64,000 bases of DNA from Methanogenium sp. S4BF (GCF_029633965.1 NZ_CP091277.1:699940-763939); one strand, 5' to 3'. Positions 54,754-64,000 are shown, counted from the first letter of the stretch. A program made the numbers and translations. Notes: generated by a model from the letters alone, not told the origin.

Positions 54754-55370
54754 TCAGAGCACGGCTGGTTTCCCATCTGCAACAGGCTGTCCAACCGGAT
54801 TCTCAAACCTTCGTATCATCAGACAGATCATTAGAGCGATCAGCAGTCCAGGGATACCTGCTATCAGTAATACCGTTTTAATGCCGAAACTGACAAAAAT
54901 AACTGCCAAAATTACCGGAGAAAGACTCTGACCAGCATATTTCATACAATTATGAATCGACAATATTCCGCCTCTTGATTCCGGAGGTGAAATCTTCACA
55001 ATGAGTACATCGATGGTAGTTTGTGCCAGCCCGAAACCTGCTCCGAACAGCATTAAAAGGAGAAGAATTCAGATAACTGAGGGGACAAATGAGATTCCTG
55101 TCAGCGCGATTCCGATGAGCGTAAAACCCATACTGATGACCGTGGGCATTGAAAATTTTCGGGTAAAATTCTTTACAGGGGAAGCCAGAATGACAACAGC
55201 CAGTCCTTCAATTGCGAGCATCAAACCGGACCCTCCTGAGGTAAACCCGAACAAATCCCTGAGCAGGAAAGGCACATAACATGAAGAATATCGCAAATGC
55301 CAGAAAGACCGTATAACATATCCGAATATCCTTAAGAGAGGCAAATGCTTTCCGGAATTTTTATGATAGA
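54754..55370 (-). pseudogene. MFS transporter fragment (C-terminal half)
   Basis: Remnant of a major-facilitator drug-efflux-like transporter. From the right, one frame gives the central loop and helix FRKAFASLKDIRICYTVFLAFAIFF. A shift near 55280-55290 leads to FLLRDLFGFTSGGSGLMLAIEG. An in-frame TGA at about 55066 then interrupts the protein, which resumes as LLLLMLFGAGFGLAQTTIDVLIV and ends LIALMICLMIRRFENPVG. The N-terminal half is missing upstream. One frameshift, one stop and the truncation make it non-functional. Confidence 0.7.
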
Positions 55371-55564
55371 GCCTCTGAACGCCTCATCGGCGAGGGAAGA
55401 ATCGGGATCCGGACAGGAATGGATGAAGTTCCACACAATTCAGGGGGCAGGAACATATATCAGTCAAAAAATTCATGTATCGGTCATACATTCCATGTAA
55501 AAAACAGTGGGGGATGAGATAGGGGGGATATGAAACGATACCAGAGAAAAAACCTGTCATAAGA

Positions 55565-55858
55565 ATGTATTTCGCCAAAATCAGGGAAGCATATTACAGC
55601 CTGTCTGAAGAGGAAAAGTCTGCTTTCATGCGTAAGGACCGCAGGTATCTGGACGAATGCGGGATGAAACTCATTATGACGATTGACTGCCGGTGGTCAA
55701 ACGAAGAGTGGGATTATATTGGAATTGAAGAATGGCCAACCATAGAGTCTCTTGAGAAGCGGGCCATATTCGAAAAAGAAGAGCTGCAGACATTCATGTA
55801 TGTTGAATCGAAGACGTATCTGGGTATGCGTGTGATGGGGGAATATGGGAAAGAATAG
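55565..55858 (+). CDS. Hypothetical small protein, 97 aa
   Basis: Unrecognised family. Soluble, mixed charge, with a predicted alpha/beta pattern: helix at the start (YYSLSEEEKSAFMRKD), strands LIMTIDCRW and DYIGIEEW, a helix (IESLEKRAIFEKEEL). The size and pattern would fit a dimeric alpha-beta barrel, but that is only a guess. No ribosome site is seen before the ATG. It is divergent from the MFS fragment. Confidence 0.6.
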   Translation: MYFAKIREAYYSLSEEEKSAFMRKDRRYLDECGMKLIMTIDCRWSNEEWDYIGIEEWPTIESLEKRAIFEKEELQTFMYVESKTYLGMRVMGEYGKE

Positions 55859-56226
55859 GTCATATTTCCCCGTGGATTTTCTGCCTTTTTACGTTTGTCT
55901 GCGGAGAAACATTCTCCCATGGCGCCAGACAAATATTTGATCTGTGTAAACCAGGTTGTACATTAGTGAGTTAGCCCTTCAGTAACGGATAAGCCACCAC
56001 AAAGAGGGGAGAGACACAGAACGGGAGGGTTGTGGATACTCTGTGCCCTTCCCTCGAGAGGGACTGCATACGCCGCCCGCACAGCGGGATCGCTTCATAA
56101 AAAGAACCAGAATGAGGGGAACAACCTGCTGTTCACCGGCTGAGCATGAGACAGGCAGCCCCGTTTCTCCCACGGAATTATCGTAACGGTTATCATTCCT
56201 GTAACGGTATCTTTCCATGAGCTACC
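55859..56226. other. Gap without a recognised gene
   Basis: 368 bases. Imperfect inverted repeats around 56046-56090 (CCCTCGAGAGGG and CCGCCCGCACAGCGGG) with a shared GCATACGCC recall the double-hairpin element at 28908, in opposite orientation and degenerate. No coding frame is supported. Confidence 0.35.
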
Positions 56227-57594
56227 ATGAAACCCCGGAAAGCCTTCAGAATCACGTTCACCGTCCTGCTCACAATTATTTTAGCCATTTCTGCAGGCTG
56301 CACAGGATCTGTTCAGCAAACTCCGGCTTCACCTGCCGTCACTGAGGCTGAGAGCCCTTCGCTCATGTTTGCCGATCAGGAATTTGCGTTCCAGTTCCTG
56401 AGGATCATAGGCGCCTCGTATTCGGGAGAAGCCGATATCGGGGAGTGTCTTTCGACTGCGTCACGTATCACGGAAGGCGACTTTGAGAGCTGGTACCGTG
56501 AATGGAACAGGACGGCAGACACCTTCCGGACGGCGGGTGACGAGAGCCTCGCAGCCGGGCACCGGGTTTCCGCCATGGAAGCATACTACCGGGCCGCAAC
56601 CTATTACCGCACAGCCGAGTTCTTCCTGCATGGAAATCCCGCCGATCCCCGCATCGTTGCGACGTGGGAAAAGGGCAGGGAAACGTTCCGGGATGCACTC
56701 GCGCTTGACGTTGTCCCGTACGAGATTGTAGAGATCCCGTACGAAAATACGACACTCCCCGGGTACTTCTACATGGTCGACAATTCCGGCACACCCCGTC
56801 CGCTCCTCATTGTCCAGACCGGCTTTGACGGGTGCCAGGAAGAACTCCATCCATATGCAATGGAAGGAATACAACGCGGCTATAATGTCCTGACATTCGA
56901 GGGGCCTGGTCAGGGCGAAGTGATCCGTATCCGGCATCTGCCGTTCCGTCCCGACTGGGAGCATGTGATCACACCGGTTGTGGACTATGCGGTGAGCCGG
57001 TCCGACGTCGAAGAAGACCGGATTGCACTCTGGGGCATTTCTCTTGGCGGCTACCTTGCCCCCCGTGGTGCTGCATATGAGCCCAGGATTACGGCACTGG
57101 TCACGGACCCCGGCACCTACGATGTCGGACAGAATCTCCTGCGGAACCTGCAGGAAGAAGGCGGGGGAGCGGCCGCGAACATGACAGAAGAAGACCTGCA
57201 TGAATGGCTGCTGACGGATCCGGCAGCATTCAACGATGCCCTCGGCGAAGCCATGGCGCACGATACCGGCACCCGCTGGATGAACGAGAACGGCATGTTC
57301 GTCTTCAATGCCAGCTCGCCGGCATTGTTCTGGGCGAAATGGATGGAATTTTCCCTCGACAGCATTGCCGAACAGATTCAATGCCCCACGCTGGTCTGCA
57401 GCGGTGCAACCGATCACCTGGACCCGGACGGGACGCAGGCACAGGCACTCTATGACCACCTCACCGGTGAACGGGAATTCATGGAATTTTCCGATGAGTA
57501 CGGTGCCGGGTCGCACTGCCAGTTCGGGGCATTCGGGCAGTCGTTTGCTGAGAAGTTTGACTGGCTTGATGATGCGATGGGGATGAAGGGGTAA
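56227..57594 (+). CDS. Lipoprotein alpha/beta hydrolase
   Basis: 455 residues. Lipobox ISAGC (Cys at about residue 25) after a basic, hydrophobic signal, so anchored outside the membrane. A helical cap region (about 50-160) precedes the hydrolase core. The nucleophile is in WGISLGGY (about residue 264), the acid in SGATDHLD (about 395) and the His in GAGSHCQFG (about 430). The order and cap resemble the FrsA/pseudooxynicotine-hydrolase/acyl-peptidase group. The substrate is unknown. No ribosome site is obvious just before the ATG. Confidence 0.88.
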   Translation: MKPRKAFRITFTVLLTIILAISAGCTGSVQQTPASPAVTEAESPSLMFADQEFAFQFLRIIGASYSGEADIGECLSTASRITEGDFESWYREWNRTADTFRTAGDESLAAGHRVSAMEAYYRAATYYRTAEFFLHGNPADPRIVATWEKGRETFRDALALDVVPYEIVEIPYENTTLPGYFYMVDNSGTPRPLLIVQTGFDGCQEELHPYAMEGIQRGYNVLTFEGPGQGEVIRIRHLPFRPDWEHVITPVVDYAVSRSDVEEDRIALWGISLGGYLAPRGAAYEPRITALVTDPGTYDVGQNLLRNLQEEGGGAAANMTEEDLHEWLLTDPAAFNDALGEAMAHDTGTRWMNENGMFVFNASSPALFWAKWMEFSLDSIAEQIQCPTLVCSGATDHLDPDGTQAQALYDHLTGEREFMEFSDEYGAGSHCQFGAFGQSFAEKFDWLDDAMGMKG

Positions 57595-57850
57595 GGGGGC
57601 TTAATTGACCTTCTTTCCCAACTCTTGTTTTAATAGGCCAATAAACAAATATCCCCATGGAAGTCGCAAAACGCCCGTTTCCAGATAAGAGTGGAAGGCT
57701 CTGTTTTGACTCTGTTGAATTCCTAAATACAGCAGCTAGAATATTCCTGGAATATACTTTCAACAACAGGGTTTCAATAAAAACGTTATCTGGGGATTAT
57801 TGACCCATTGTAACCGGATTAATGTATTTTGAAAAAATGAAAATATGTTC
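57595..57850. other. AT-rich gap without a recognised gene
   Basis: 256 bases. A minus-strand frame (57595-57766) is open but has no known motif. A marked fall in G+C begins here and runs to about 59,000, marking the edge of an accessory region. Confidence 0.35.
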
Positions 57851-58234
57851 TCAGCACATTCCGCACGACATGGCCATTGTCCCGGATGGAATATTGAATT
57901 CGTTCATATCTGTTGTAGCGATGACTTTGGGGAGATATTTATTTCTTATTCTGAGAGTGAGTCTTATTTTAAGCTCAATTTTTTCATCTGAAACATTAAG
58001 TCCAACATCAACTTTATGAGGGTTTTTTAGCGCATATTTCGAGACACCAAATTTTTGGGAAGCATTTTGTATCTCCACTCCTTTGATAATATTCCCTTCA
58101 CTAAAGTCAATAATGATATTATCTAAATTCAGTGAATGCGAATAATTGGGCCCTTTTGTGAAAATAAAAAGACTGTCATTTTCATAATCATAATCAAAAG
58201 AATCTACATCCGTGCAAATTTGATCTGCAGTCAT
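57851..58234 (-). CDS. DUF2283-like protein, second gene of a two-gene cassette
   Basis: 127 residues. DYDYENDSLFIF, then LDNIIIDFSEGNIIKGVEIQNAS, is typical of DUF2283. A longer, less typical C-terminal part follows (to TMAMSCGMC). GGAGGGTG before the ATG is a strong ribosome site and sits in the end of the upstream gene, whose stop codon directly abuts this ATG. The pair organisation recalls toxin-antitoxin cassettes with a DUF4258-type partner, but no toxicity can be read from the sequence. Confidence 0.7.
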   Translation of the reverse strand: MTADQICTDVDSFDYDYENDSLFIFTKGPNYSHSLNLDNIIIDFSEGNIIKGVEIQNASQKFGVSKYALKNPHKVDVGLNVSDEKIELKIRLTLRIRNKYLPKVIATTDMNEFNIPSGTMAMSCGMC

Positions 58235-58549
58235 TTATTTCACCCTCCTCTTTCTTTCTTTTTTATAACAGGTTATTAAACTTATTATTATTTCAGGATT
58301 GGTATCCTTTACGGAAACTACCAAAGCCAGATCATAATCCTCGTTTAAATTGAATAATATTTCAAATTTTTCGCCTTCCTGATTCGATATTGCAACAGGA
58401 TCACTACTTATAAGCATTTTATGAATACCATCAATATCAGGCATTACATCATCTTTCCTTTCTTCAAATCGGATATTAAAGTGAGTGGAACTTCTAATAT
58501 TCTCACTTTTTAATTTGGGAAGAGATTGCAATAATATTGAAATATTCAT
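58235..58549 (-). CDS. DUF4258-like small protein, first gene of a two-gene cassette
   Basis: 104 residues. The pattern THFNIRFEERKDDV (His and Arg in a first helix), then LVVSVKDTNPEIIISLITCYKKERKRR at the end, resembles DUF4258/BrnT-like mini-proteins, of which some are RelE-type toxins. Family assignment is tentative. The stop codon is immediately followed by the ATG of the DUF2283-like gene. The DNA is AT-rich relative to the housekeeping part of the window. Confidence 0.55.
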   Translation of the reverse strand: MNISILLQSLPKLKSENIRSSTHFNIRFEERKDDVMPDIDGIHKMLISSDPVAISNQEGEKFEILFNLNEDYDLALVVSVKDTNPEIIISLITCYKKERKRRVK

Positions 58550-58667
58550 GTTATCATATTCGTTTTTGATATGTCCTTAGTTAAGACATTCGAATTCTTT
58601 TAGAACGAAAAATAGAACATTCTGATGAATTCAGGCACTCATACTTTGTTCCTTAGAACACTGACAT

Positions 58668-59379
58668 GAATTTGGAAATTTCATCCCCGAAAAGTCTGAA
58701 TTTGAATCTATTAACTATCGTTTTCGAACAGGATCGCCTGGAGCCGGTGATCAGGTCAACTGCATTTTCGAATTTGGACATTATCTTCCTGAAGCCGAAT
58801 GTCTGCGGAATATCAATAGCATTGGTCTGTAATTTCATGTTAACTTCCTTCATGAGATGCAATCCGGCAAGAACAGTCTGGCATATGATATGCAGGAGTT
58901 GTTTCGGTTTCTTGTTGACCTGGCAGTTGTCAACCTTGTTGAGCGTGATGCGATGACCGCGAAGGATTTTGTCAGGACTGAGAGCTATGCACTGAGGTTA
59001 CGGCCCACGGGTGCACGCAGGATGACGGAAGAAGTGAACGCATGGTTCAACAAGACGGCCTGAGTATCAAGGCAAAGAGCTGATGTGGAGTTATGTGATG
59101 GTGCTGAAGGGCAGGGAGCTGGCGCACTACCTGACCGGGAAGAAACAGTCGGTGAATTTCATGAAACCGGAGTATCAGGTTGACAGGGTTGATACGGATG
59201 AGATACGAAGGAAGATCCTCAGCATTTCGTATGCTGACTGGAAGAAACTGGGTTTCTCAAAAGGAACACTCCATTATATAAAAAAGAACGCAGAGTCTGA
59301 GAAGCCGTTTTCCCTCAATCAACATGTTGTTGAACGGTTGATGGCGTGGGATCAACTGAAAGAGACGCTGGCGGTCTGA
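58668..59379 (+). pseudogene. cas1: cas1 pseudogene (CRISPR adaptation integrase, C-terminal two-thirds)
   Basis: Decayed Cas1. From 58668 one frame reads FIPEKSEF, then SPGAGDQVN (Cas1 DPVNALL region), HYLPEAECLRNINSIGL, an in-frame TAA at 58830-58832, then VNFLHEMQSGKNSLAYDMQE. The last segment contains the conserved His (H in FLHE) and Asp-rich helix of the integrase active site. The frame continues as FRFLVDLAVVNLVE to a stop near 59063. A one-base shift there leads to YQGKELMWSYVMVLKGRELAHYLTG and on to 59379. The N-terminal domain is missing upstream. No cas2, other cas gene or repeat array is seen within the window. One nonsense codon, one frameshift and the truncation make it inactive. 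Confidence 0.82.
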
Positions 59380-59566
59380 GTTTCTTTCTCAACTTTCTTT
59401 TCTGTTGAGTCAATTCAATGGTTGTTGTGGGTTGATGTTGAAGTATTGTTGGTAATTATTGAAAAATATCAAACAGATTCCATAAAGTTGATGTATGGTG
59501 CCAAACGACTCAATTATTGACTTGAATTTATTTTTATTCAATATTTGGAAACTATGAGGGAGTTGC

Positions 59567-62239
59567 ATGGGAGAGAGCGAACAACAAACCCGTAAGAAAC
59601 GGATTGATCCAAAACTACAGGCGGCAGGATGGAAGGTGGTTCCATTTACCGAGGGAAAGGATCTCACTGCACACGATAGATGTGCTATCGAAGAATATCC
59701 CACTGAAAATGGCCCTGCTGATTATGCCCTCTGTATGAATGGTTCCATCATTGGTGTTGTTGAGGCAAAACGGCTCTCTCTTGGTCCCCAAAGTGTCCTT
59801 CTTCAGGCGGAACGATATGCCCGTGGTTTGTCAACAAACTCGTTCAATTTTGATGGACTATTTGTGCCATTCCTCTACTCAACCAATGGCGAAGTGATTT
59901 GGCACCATGATGTTCGGCATGCTTTCAATCGTTCACAACAGATTTCCTCATTTCATACGCCAGATGCCCTTATGGAACGTCTTAACGCTGACATCGATGA
60001 TGCCTGCATGCGGTTCTCTGATGTGCCGGACAATCCTATGATGCGTCCCTATCAGCGGGAAGCCTGCGATGCTATTGGTGAAGCGATTGGAGATAAAAAA
60101 CGGGCCATGCTTGTTGCAATGGCTACCGGGACAGGCAAGACCTACACGATGGTCAATCTGATCTACCGACTAATGAAGGCAGGAGTTGCCAAACGCATAC
60201 TCTTTCTGGTGGACCGGCGTGCTCTTGCTGCACAGGCCGTTAGGGCCTTCTCCTCATTTGAGACCGAACAGGGACTGAAGTTCGACAAGACCTATGAGGT
60301 ATACAGTCAGGCGTTTCATCGGGGTGATCTTGATGAAAATGAGCCATATGATGTGAATGTTCTTCCCGAAGTCTATCTAACTGATCCACAACCGGGACAC
60401 AGCTTTGTCTATGTTTCTACCATCCAGCGGATGACGATCAATCTCTTCGGGAAATCTGCTCAGTTCTGTTCGGATGAAGAGCCGGAAGAGGACACCGGGA
60501 AGATTGATATCCCTATTCATGCCTTTGACCTCATCATTGCAGATGAATGCCATCGGGGGTATTCAGCTCAGGAAATTTCGGTCTGGCGAAATACGCTTGA
60601 ACACTTTGATGCGATTAAGATAGGGCTTACTGCGACTCCTGCCTCCCACACGATGGCTTACTTCAAGCATAAGGTGTATGAATACGGCTACGAACGGGCG
60701 GTGAAGGAAGGATATCTTGTTGATTATGATGTCGTGAATATTGAGTCCGGCGTGAGAATGGAGGGTATCTTCCTCAATGAGGGAGAAGCCATTGATGTCA
60801 TCGATCCCACGACTGGCCAGCGGACGCTTGATGTGCTGGAAGATGAACGGGCATTTCCGTCCGAGCAGGTCGAACGCAGTATCACGTCCATCGATTCGAA
60901 CCGGAAGATCATCGAGGAGATCCAGAAGTATGCCCTTGAGCATGAAGAACAGTATGGGCGGTTTCCAAAGACTTTGATCTTTGCCGCACAGGACGTCCCC
61001 CACATCTCCCATGCCGACCAGCTTGTCGAGACGGCACGTGATGTCTTCGGTCAGGGTGACTCCTTTGTGCAAAAGATCACCGGGAAGGTGGACCGTCCCC
61101 TCCAGCACCTGCGGGAATTCAGGAACCGAAAACAGCCGGGAATTGTGGTTACGGTGGACCTCCTCTCAACAGGAGTTGATATTCCCGATCTTGAATACAT
61201 TGTATTTCTCCGACCGGTGAAGTCACGTATTCTCTTCGAGCAGATGCTGGGACGCGGGACGCGGAAGGGGGAACACCATCCCGACAAGTCTCACTTTGTG
61301 GTCTTCGACTGTTTTGGCGGATCATTGCTGGACTACTTTAACAAGGTAACCGGCATCACTGCAGAACCCCCACAACGGGAGACAAAACCGATCACGCAGG
61401 TGATCGATGAGATATGGAACAACCGTGACCGGGAATATAACACCCGTGTGCTCGTGAAACGGCTCAACCGCATCGACAAGGAGATGTCAGGGGAGGCACG
61501 GGATCTCTTCAGTAATTTTGTGGAGAAGGGTGATCTGAAAAAGTTCGCCGTCAGTCTTGAACGAAGGCTTCAGGATGATTTCACCGGGACGATGGAACTC
61601 CTCCGTGACCGTGATATGCAGAATCTTCTGCAAAACTATCCACGTCCACCGAAGAAATTTATCGTCGACTATGATACACAGGACGAGGTATCCTCAACAT
61701 GGGTTGTCCGTGACGCTGCTGGGCACGAATACAAACCGGCGGACTATCTCACCCAGTTCTCGGAGTTTGTCCGGGAGAATCCAGAGAGAATTGAGGCGAT
61801 ACGCATTCTCCTCGACCGTCCACAGGACTGGAGCACCGATGCCCTCAGTGAACTGAAGCACAAACTTGCGGCAACCCCGCAGCGGTTCACTCTGGAGAAC
61901 CTTGAACGTGCGCACAAGGTGCAGTATCACAAGGCGCTCGTTGATATCATCTCGATGGTCAAGCATGCAGCCATTGAGGAAAGTGAGCTTCTTACGGCAG
62001 AAGAGCGGATACGGCGGGCGTGTGATGCAGTGACGTCAGGCAAGACTTTCACCCCCGATCAGAAGGTATGGCTTAGGCGTATACGCTCACATTTAATCGA
62101 AAACCTCTCAATAGATAAAGAGGACTTTGAGACCATCCCGGTCTTTGCGGACCACGGGGGATGGGGTCGTGCAAACCGGATCTTCAATAACCAGCTCTCC
62201 ATTCTTATTCAGGAATTCAACGAGGCAGTAGCAGTATGA
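59567..62239 (+). CDS. hsdR: Type I restriction enzyme R subunit
   Basis: 890-residue motor/nuclease subunit. The N-terminal PD-(D/E)xK nuclease shows PADYALCM and VVEAKR (about residues 50-70). The translocase part has Walker A MATGTGKT (about 182), Walker B IIADECHRGYS (about 325) and motif VI-like QMLGRGTRKG (about 562). The C-terminal helical domain binds the HsdM/HsdS core and is of the EcoEI-like kind. GAGGGAG lies a few bases before the ATG. The start of hsdM overlaps its stop by four bases. Confidence 0.97.
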   Translation: MGESEQQTRKKRIDPKLQAAGWKVVPFTEGKDLTAHDRCAIEEYPTENGPADYALCMNGSIIGVVEAKRLSLGPQSVLLQAERYARGLSTNSFNFDGLFVPFLYSTNGEVIWHHDVRHAFNRSQQISSFHTPDALMERLNADIDDACMRFSDVPDNPMMRPYQREACDAIGEAIGDKKRAMLVAMATGTGKTYTMVNLIYRLMKAGVAKRILFLVDRRALAAQAVRAFSSFETEQGLKFDKTYEVYSQAFHRGDLDENEPYDVNVLPEVYLTDPQPGHSFVYVSTIQRMTINLFGKSAQFCSDEEPEEDTGKIDIPIHAFDLIIADECHRGYSAQEISVWRNTLEHFDAIKIGLTATPASHTMAYFKHKVYEYGYERAVKEGYLVDYDVVNIESGVRMEGIFLNEGEAIDVIDPTTGQRTLDVLEDERAFPSEQVERSITSIDSNRKIIEEIQKYALEHEEQYGRFPKTLIFAAQDVPHISHADQLVETARDVFGQGDSFVQKITGKVDRPLQHLREFRNRKQPGIVVTVDLLSTGVDIPDLEYIVFLRPVKSRILFEQMLGRGTRKGEHHPDKSHFVVFDCFGGSLLDYFNKVTGITAEPPQRETKPITQVIDEIWNNRDREYNTRVLVKRLNRIDKEMSGEARDLFSNFVEKGDLKKFAVSLERRLQDDFTGTMELLRDRDMQNLLQNYPRPPKKFIVDYDTQDEVSSTWVVRDAAGHEYKPADYLTQFSEFVRENPERIEAIRILLDRPQDWSTDALSELKHKLAATPQRFTLENLERAHKVQYHKALVDIISMVKHAAIEESELLTAEERIRRACDAVTSGKTFTPDQKVWLRRIRSHLIENLSIDKEDFETIPVFADHGGWGRANRIFNNQLSILIQEFNEAVAV

Positions 62240-63660
62240 GCGATATCGTGCAGAAACTTTGGGGCTTTTGTCATACCTTACGGCATGAAGGGATTGATTA
62301 CGGAGATTATATCGAACAGATCACCTATCTGCTCTTTTTAAAGATGTCAGATGAGCGGGATATCGAACTTCCGGCATGCTGTGACTGGCAATCACTGAAG
62401 GGACTCTCAGGAACAGAACTCACCGACCACTACACCGATACCCTGCGAACTCTTGGCAAGTCAGAGGGGCTTCTGGGCGATATCTTCGCAGGTGCCCTTT
62501 CCCGGTTTCACAATCCGGTGAGCCTGAAGAAGATCATTTCTCTTATCGATGAGACAGAGTGGACAGGACTCGACATAGATGTGAAGGCGCTGGCCTTCGA
62601 GGGCCTGTTAGAGAAGGCGGCAAGCGAGGGGAAGAAAGGTGCCGGGCAGTACTTCACGCCGCGTATTGTGATCCAGTCTATCGTGCGGTGCATGAAGCCC
62701 GACCCACGGGGCACTCGTGAATTCACCATCATGGACCCTGCCTGCGGAACCGGCGGGTTTCTGGTCTGTGCCTATGAGTGGCTAAAGGCAGTGACGAGCG
62801 GCGGAGCGATTGACCGCGACCTTGCACGGCGTATCAAGGAGAGCACCTACTACGGGCAGGAACTCGTCGAACGGCCGCGGCGGCTTGCCTTGATGAACCT
62901 CTACCTGCATAACCTACAGCCGGTGATTAAGCTCGGCGACTCCATCTATGAGGTGCCGGACGCACAACGCTTTGATGTGATCCTGACAAACCCACCGTTC
63001 GGGACGAAAGGAGCGAACCAGTCACCGGGCCGTGAGGACTTCACAATTGAGACCTCCAATAAGCAGCTCAACTTCATCCAGCACGTAATGACCATCCTCA
63101 AGCCCGGTGGACGGGCAGCGGTGGTCGTGCCGGACAACGTGCTCTTTGCCGATCAGGCGGGAGAGATATTCAAGGTGCTCTGCGAGGACTGCGACCTACA
63201 CACCGTGCTCCGCCTCCCCGACGGCACCTTCACTCCCTACTCCCCCGGCACGAAGACGAACGTGATCTTCTTCACGAAGGGCCTTCCCACCGAGCACACC
63301 TGGGTCTACGACTGCCGCACAAACATCCCGAAGATCACGAAGAAAGACCGTCCCCTAACGCGGGAACACTTTGCCGAGTTCGAGCAGTGCTTCGGCGACG
63401 ACCCGAACGGCCGTTCGCCTCGTGACCCGAATGACTCCACCGCCGACCGATGGCATAAATTCCACATCTCGGAGCTCAAGGAACGCGACTACAAGATTGA
63501 CTCCCTGAAGTGGCTTCGGGACGACTCCCTTGAATCAACTGAAGATCTCCCCCTACCGGAGGAGCTTGCCGCAGAAGCGATTGATGAGCTGGAGGCAGCG
63601 GTGGCAGAGCTGAACGCGATCCTAGATCTGATGGGGAATGGGTATGCAGCAGACGAGTGA
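62236..63660 (+). CDS. hsdM: Type I DNA methyltransferase M subunit
   Basis: 474-residue N6-adenine methyltransferase. The N-terminal helical domain (1-140) is followed by SAM motif I DPACGTGGFL (about 165) and catalytic motif IV TNPPFGTKG (about 252). The C-terminal helices contact HsdS. GKKGAGQYFTPR marks the SAM-entry loop. It overlaps hsdR by four bases and hsdS by 17, so all three are made from one message. The codon choice towards the 3' end is noticeably GC-rich against the AT-rich DNA just upstream of hsdR. Confidence 0.97.
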   Translation: MSDIVQKLWGFCHTLRHEGIDYGDYIEQITYLLFLKMSDERDIELPACCDWQSLKGLSGTELTDHYTDTLRTLGKSEGLLGDIFAGALSRFHNPVSLKKIISLIDETEWTGLDIDVKALAFEGLLEKAASEGKKGAGQYFTPRIVIQSIVRCMKPDPRGTREFTIMDPACGTGGFLVCAYEWLKAVTSGGAIDRDLARRIKESTYYGQELVERPRRLALMNLYLHNLQPVIKLGDSIYEVPDAQRFDVILTNPPFGTKGANQSPGREDFTIETSNKQLNFIQHVMTILKPGGRAAVVVPDNVLFADQAGEIFKVLCEDCDLHTVLRLPDGTFTPYSPGTKTNVIFFTKGLPTEHTWVYDCRTNIPKITKKDRPLTREHFAEFEQCFGDDPNGRSPRDPNDSTADRWHKFHISELKERDYKIDSLKWLRDDSLESTEDLPLPEELAAEAIDELEAAVAELNAILDLMGNGYAADE

Positions 63661-64000
63661 GGTGCCGGAAGGGTGGGCCAAAACTCCTTTGGTGACATGT
63701 GTTGACATCCTCGATAATCAACGGATTCCTGTAAATTCTAAAGAGAGGGAGAAACGTTTTGGGGATATTCCTTATTACGGTGCAACAGGTCAAGTTGGAT
63801 GGATAAATGACTATCTGTTTGATGAGGAACTGCTATTGATTGGTGAGGATGGAGCACCATTCTTTGACAAAACAAAACAGATTGCATATGTTATTCAGGG
63901 AAAATCATGGGTTAACAACCATGCTCATGTTATTAGGGCAATTAAAGAACTCACAAGCAATAAATTCCTAAAATATTATCTCAATTTTTTTGATTATAAT
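63644..64000 (+). CDS. hsdS: Type I specificity subunit, partial (3' cut by window edge)
   Basis: Recognises the DNA target of the R-M complex. Only the first 119 codons are in the window. The start ATG overlaps the end of hsdM. VPEGWAKTPL and YYGATGQVGWINDYLF followed by LLLIGEDGAPF are the hallmark of the first target-recognition domain of HsdS. The rest, including the second recognition domain, lies beyond the window. Confidence 0.9.
   Translation, partial: MQQTSEVPEGWAKTPLVTCVDILDNQRIPVNSKEREKRFGDIPYYGATGQVGWINDYLFDEELLLIGEDGAPFFDKTKQIAYVIQGKSWVNNHAHVIRAIKELTSNKFLKYYLNFFDYN

Noticed and set aside
56461..57516. 351-codon minus-strand frame inside the lipoprotein hydrolase gene
   Set aside because: Antisense shadow with no recognisable domain; the plus-strand gene has a lipobox and a complete catalytic triad.
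59380..59566. Possible CRISPR repeats after the cas1 relic
   Set aside because: The stretch was read for regularly spaced repeats of 25-37 bases; only short AT-rich similarities were seen, no array.

Overview
The window is archaeal and most likely comes from a methanogen of the order Methanomicrobiales. Evidence: an archaellum (arl/fla) operon next to a che operon, the archaeal taxis adaptor CheF, ABCE1, hypusine-type aIF5A, a hydrogenase-maturation protease, TATA-type promoters with short or absent leaders, and many small Methanomicrobia-type unknown proteins. The order is inferred; no genus is claimed. No rRNA or tRNA gene and no intact CRISPR array was seen. The left edge cuts ABCE1 and the right edge cuts a type I specificity subunit.

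Layout. 1-2.4 kb (+): ABCE1 end and a TPR-like unknown. 2.4-18.3 kb (-): motility and taxis. Two tandem archaellins (arlB1, arlB2), each with its own promoter and T-rich terminator, are followed by arlCE-arlG-arlF-arlH-arlI-arlJ, a large acidic membrane protein, and cheF. A second unit is cheY-cheB-cheA-cheC-cheD plus a secreted seven-repeat propeller protein whose start lies inside cheD. No cheR, cheW or receptor gene is in the window. 18.5-27.3 kb: housekeeping. This holds a membrane-anchored unknown, agmatinase with aIF5A, a sugar/inositol phosphatase with NAD kinase, DUF169, the hydrogenase protease, ACT protein-homoserine dehydrogenase-HTH/DDTD protein, and two FKBP isomerases. 27.5-32.2 kb: DUF3089 hydrolase, a hairpin repeat, feoB with a DtxR-FeoA fusion regulator, and a stand-alone archaeosine-synthase-like domain. 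32.3-40 kb: DNA repair, with uvrA-uvrC-uvrB on the minus strand. Divergent from it are two paralogous small CxxC/CxxH proteins and a deoxyinosine-type DNA glycosylase.

40-57.6 kb is accessory: a PNPOx/Nim flavoprotein, a decayed membrane protein, a methyltransferase, a 1.5k-residue PAS/GAF/PocR sensor with no ATPase domain, a pentapeptide-repeat protein, a peroxiredoxin, DUF5661, a beta-helix/LRR/PKD surface protein, a voltage-gated-type K+ channel, a divergent peptide-deformylase-like protein, an MFS fragment and a lipoprotein hydrolase. 57.6-64 kb is a defence-flavoured, initially AT-rich region. It holds a small two-gene cassette, a decayed cas1 C-terminal part, and a type I restriction-modification operon hsdR-hsdM-hsdS that runs off the end.

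The most unusual items are the archaellum-linked acidic membrane protein, the cheD-coupled propeller, the deformylase-like protein, the cas1 relic, the tandem zinc-type mini-proteins beside uvrA, the HTH-DDTD fusion, and the kinase-less giant sensor.
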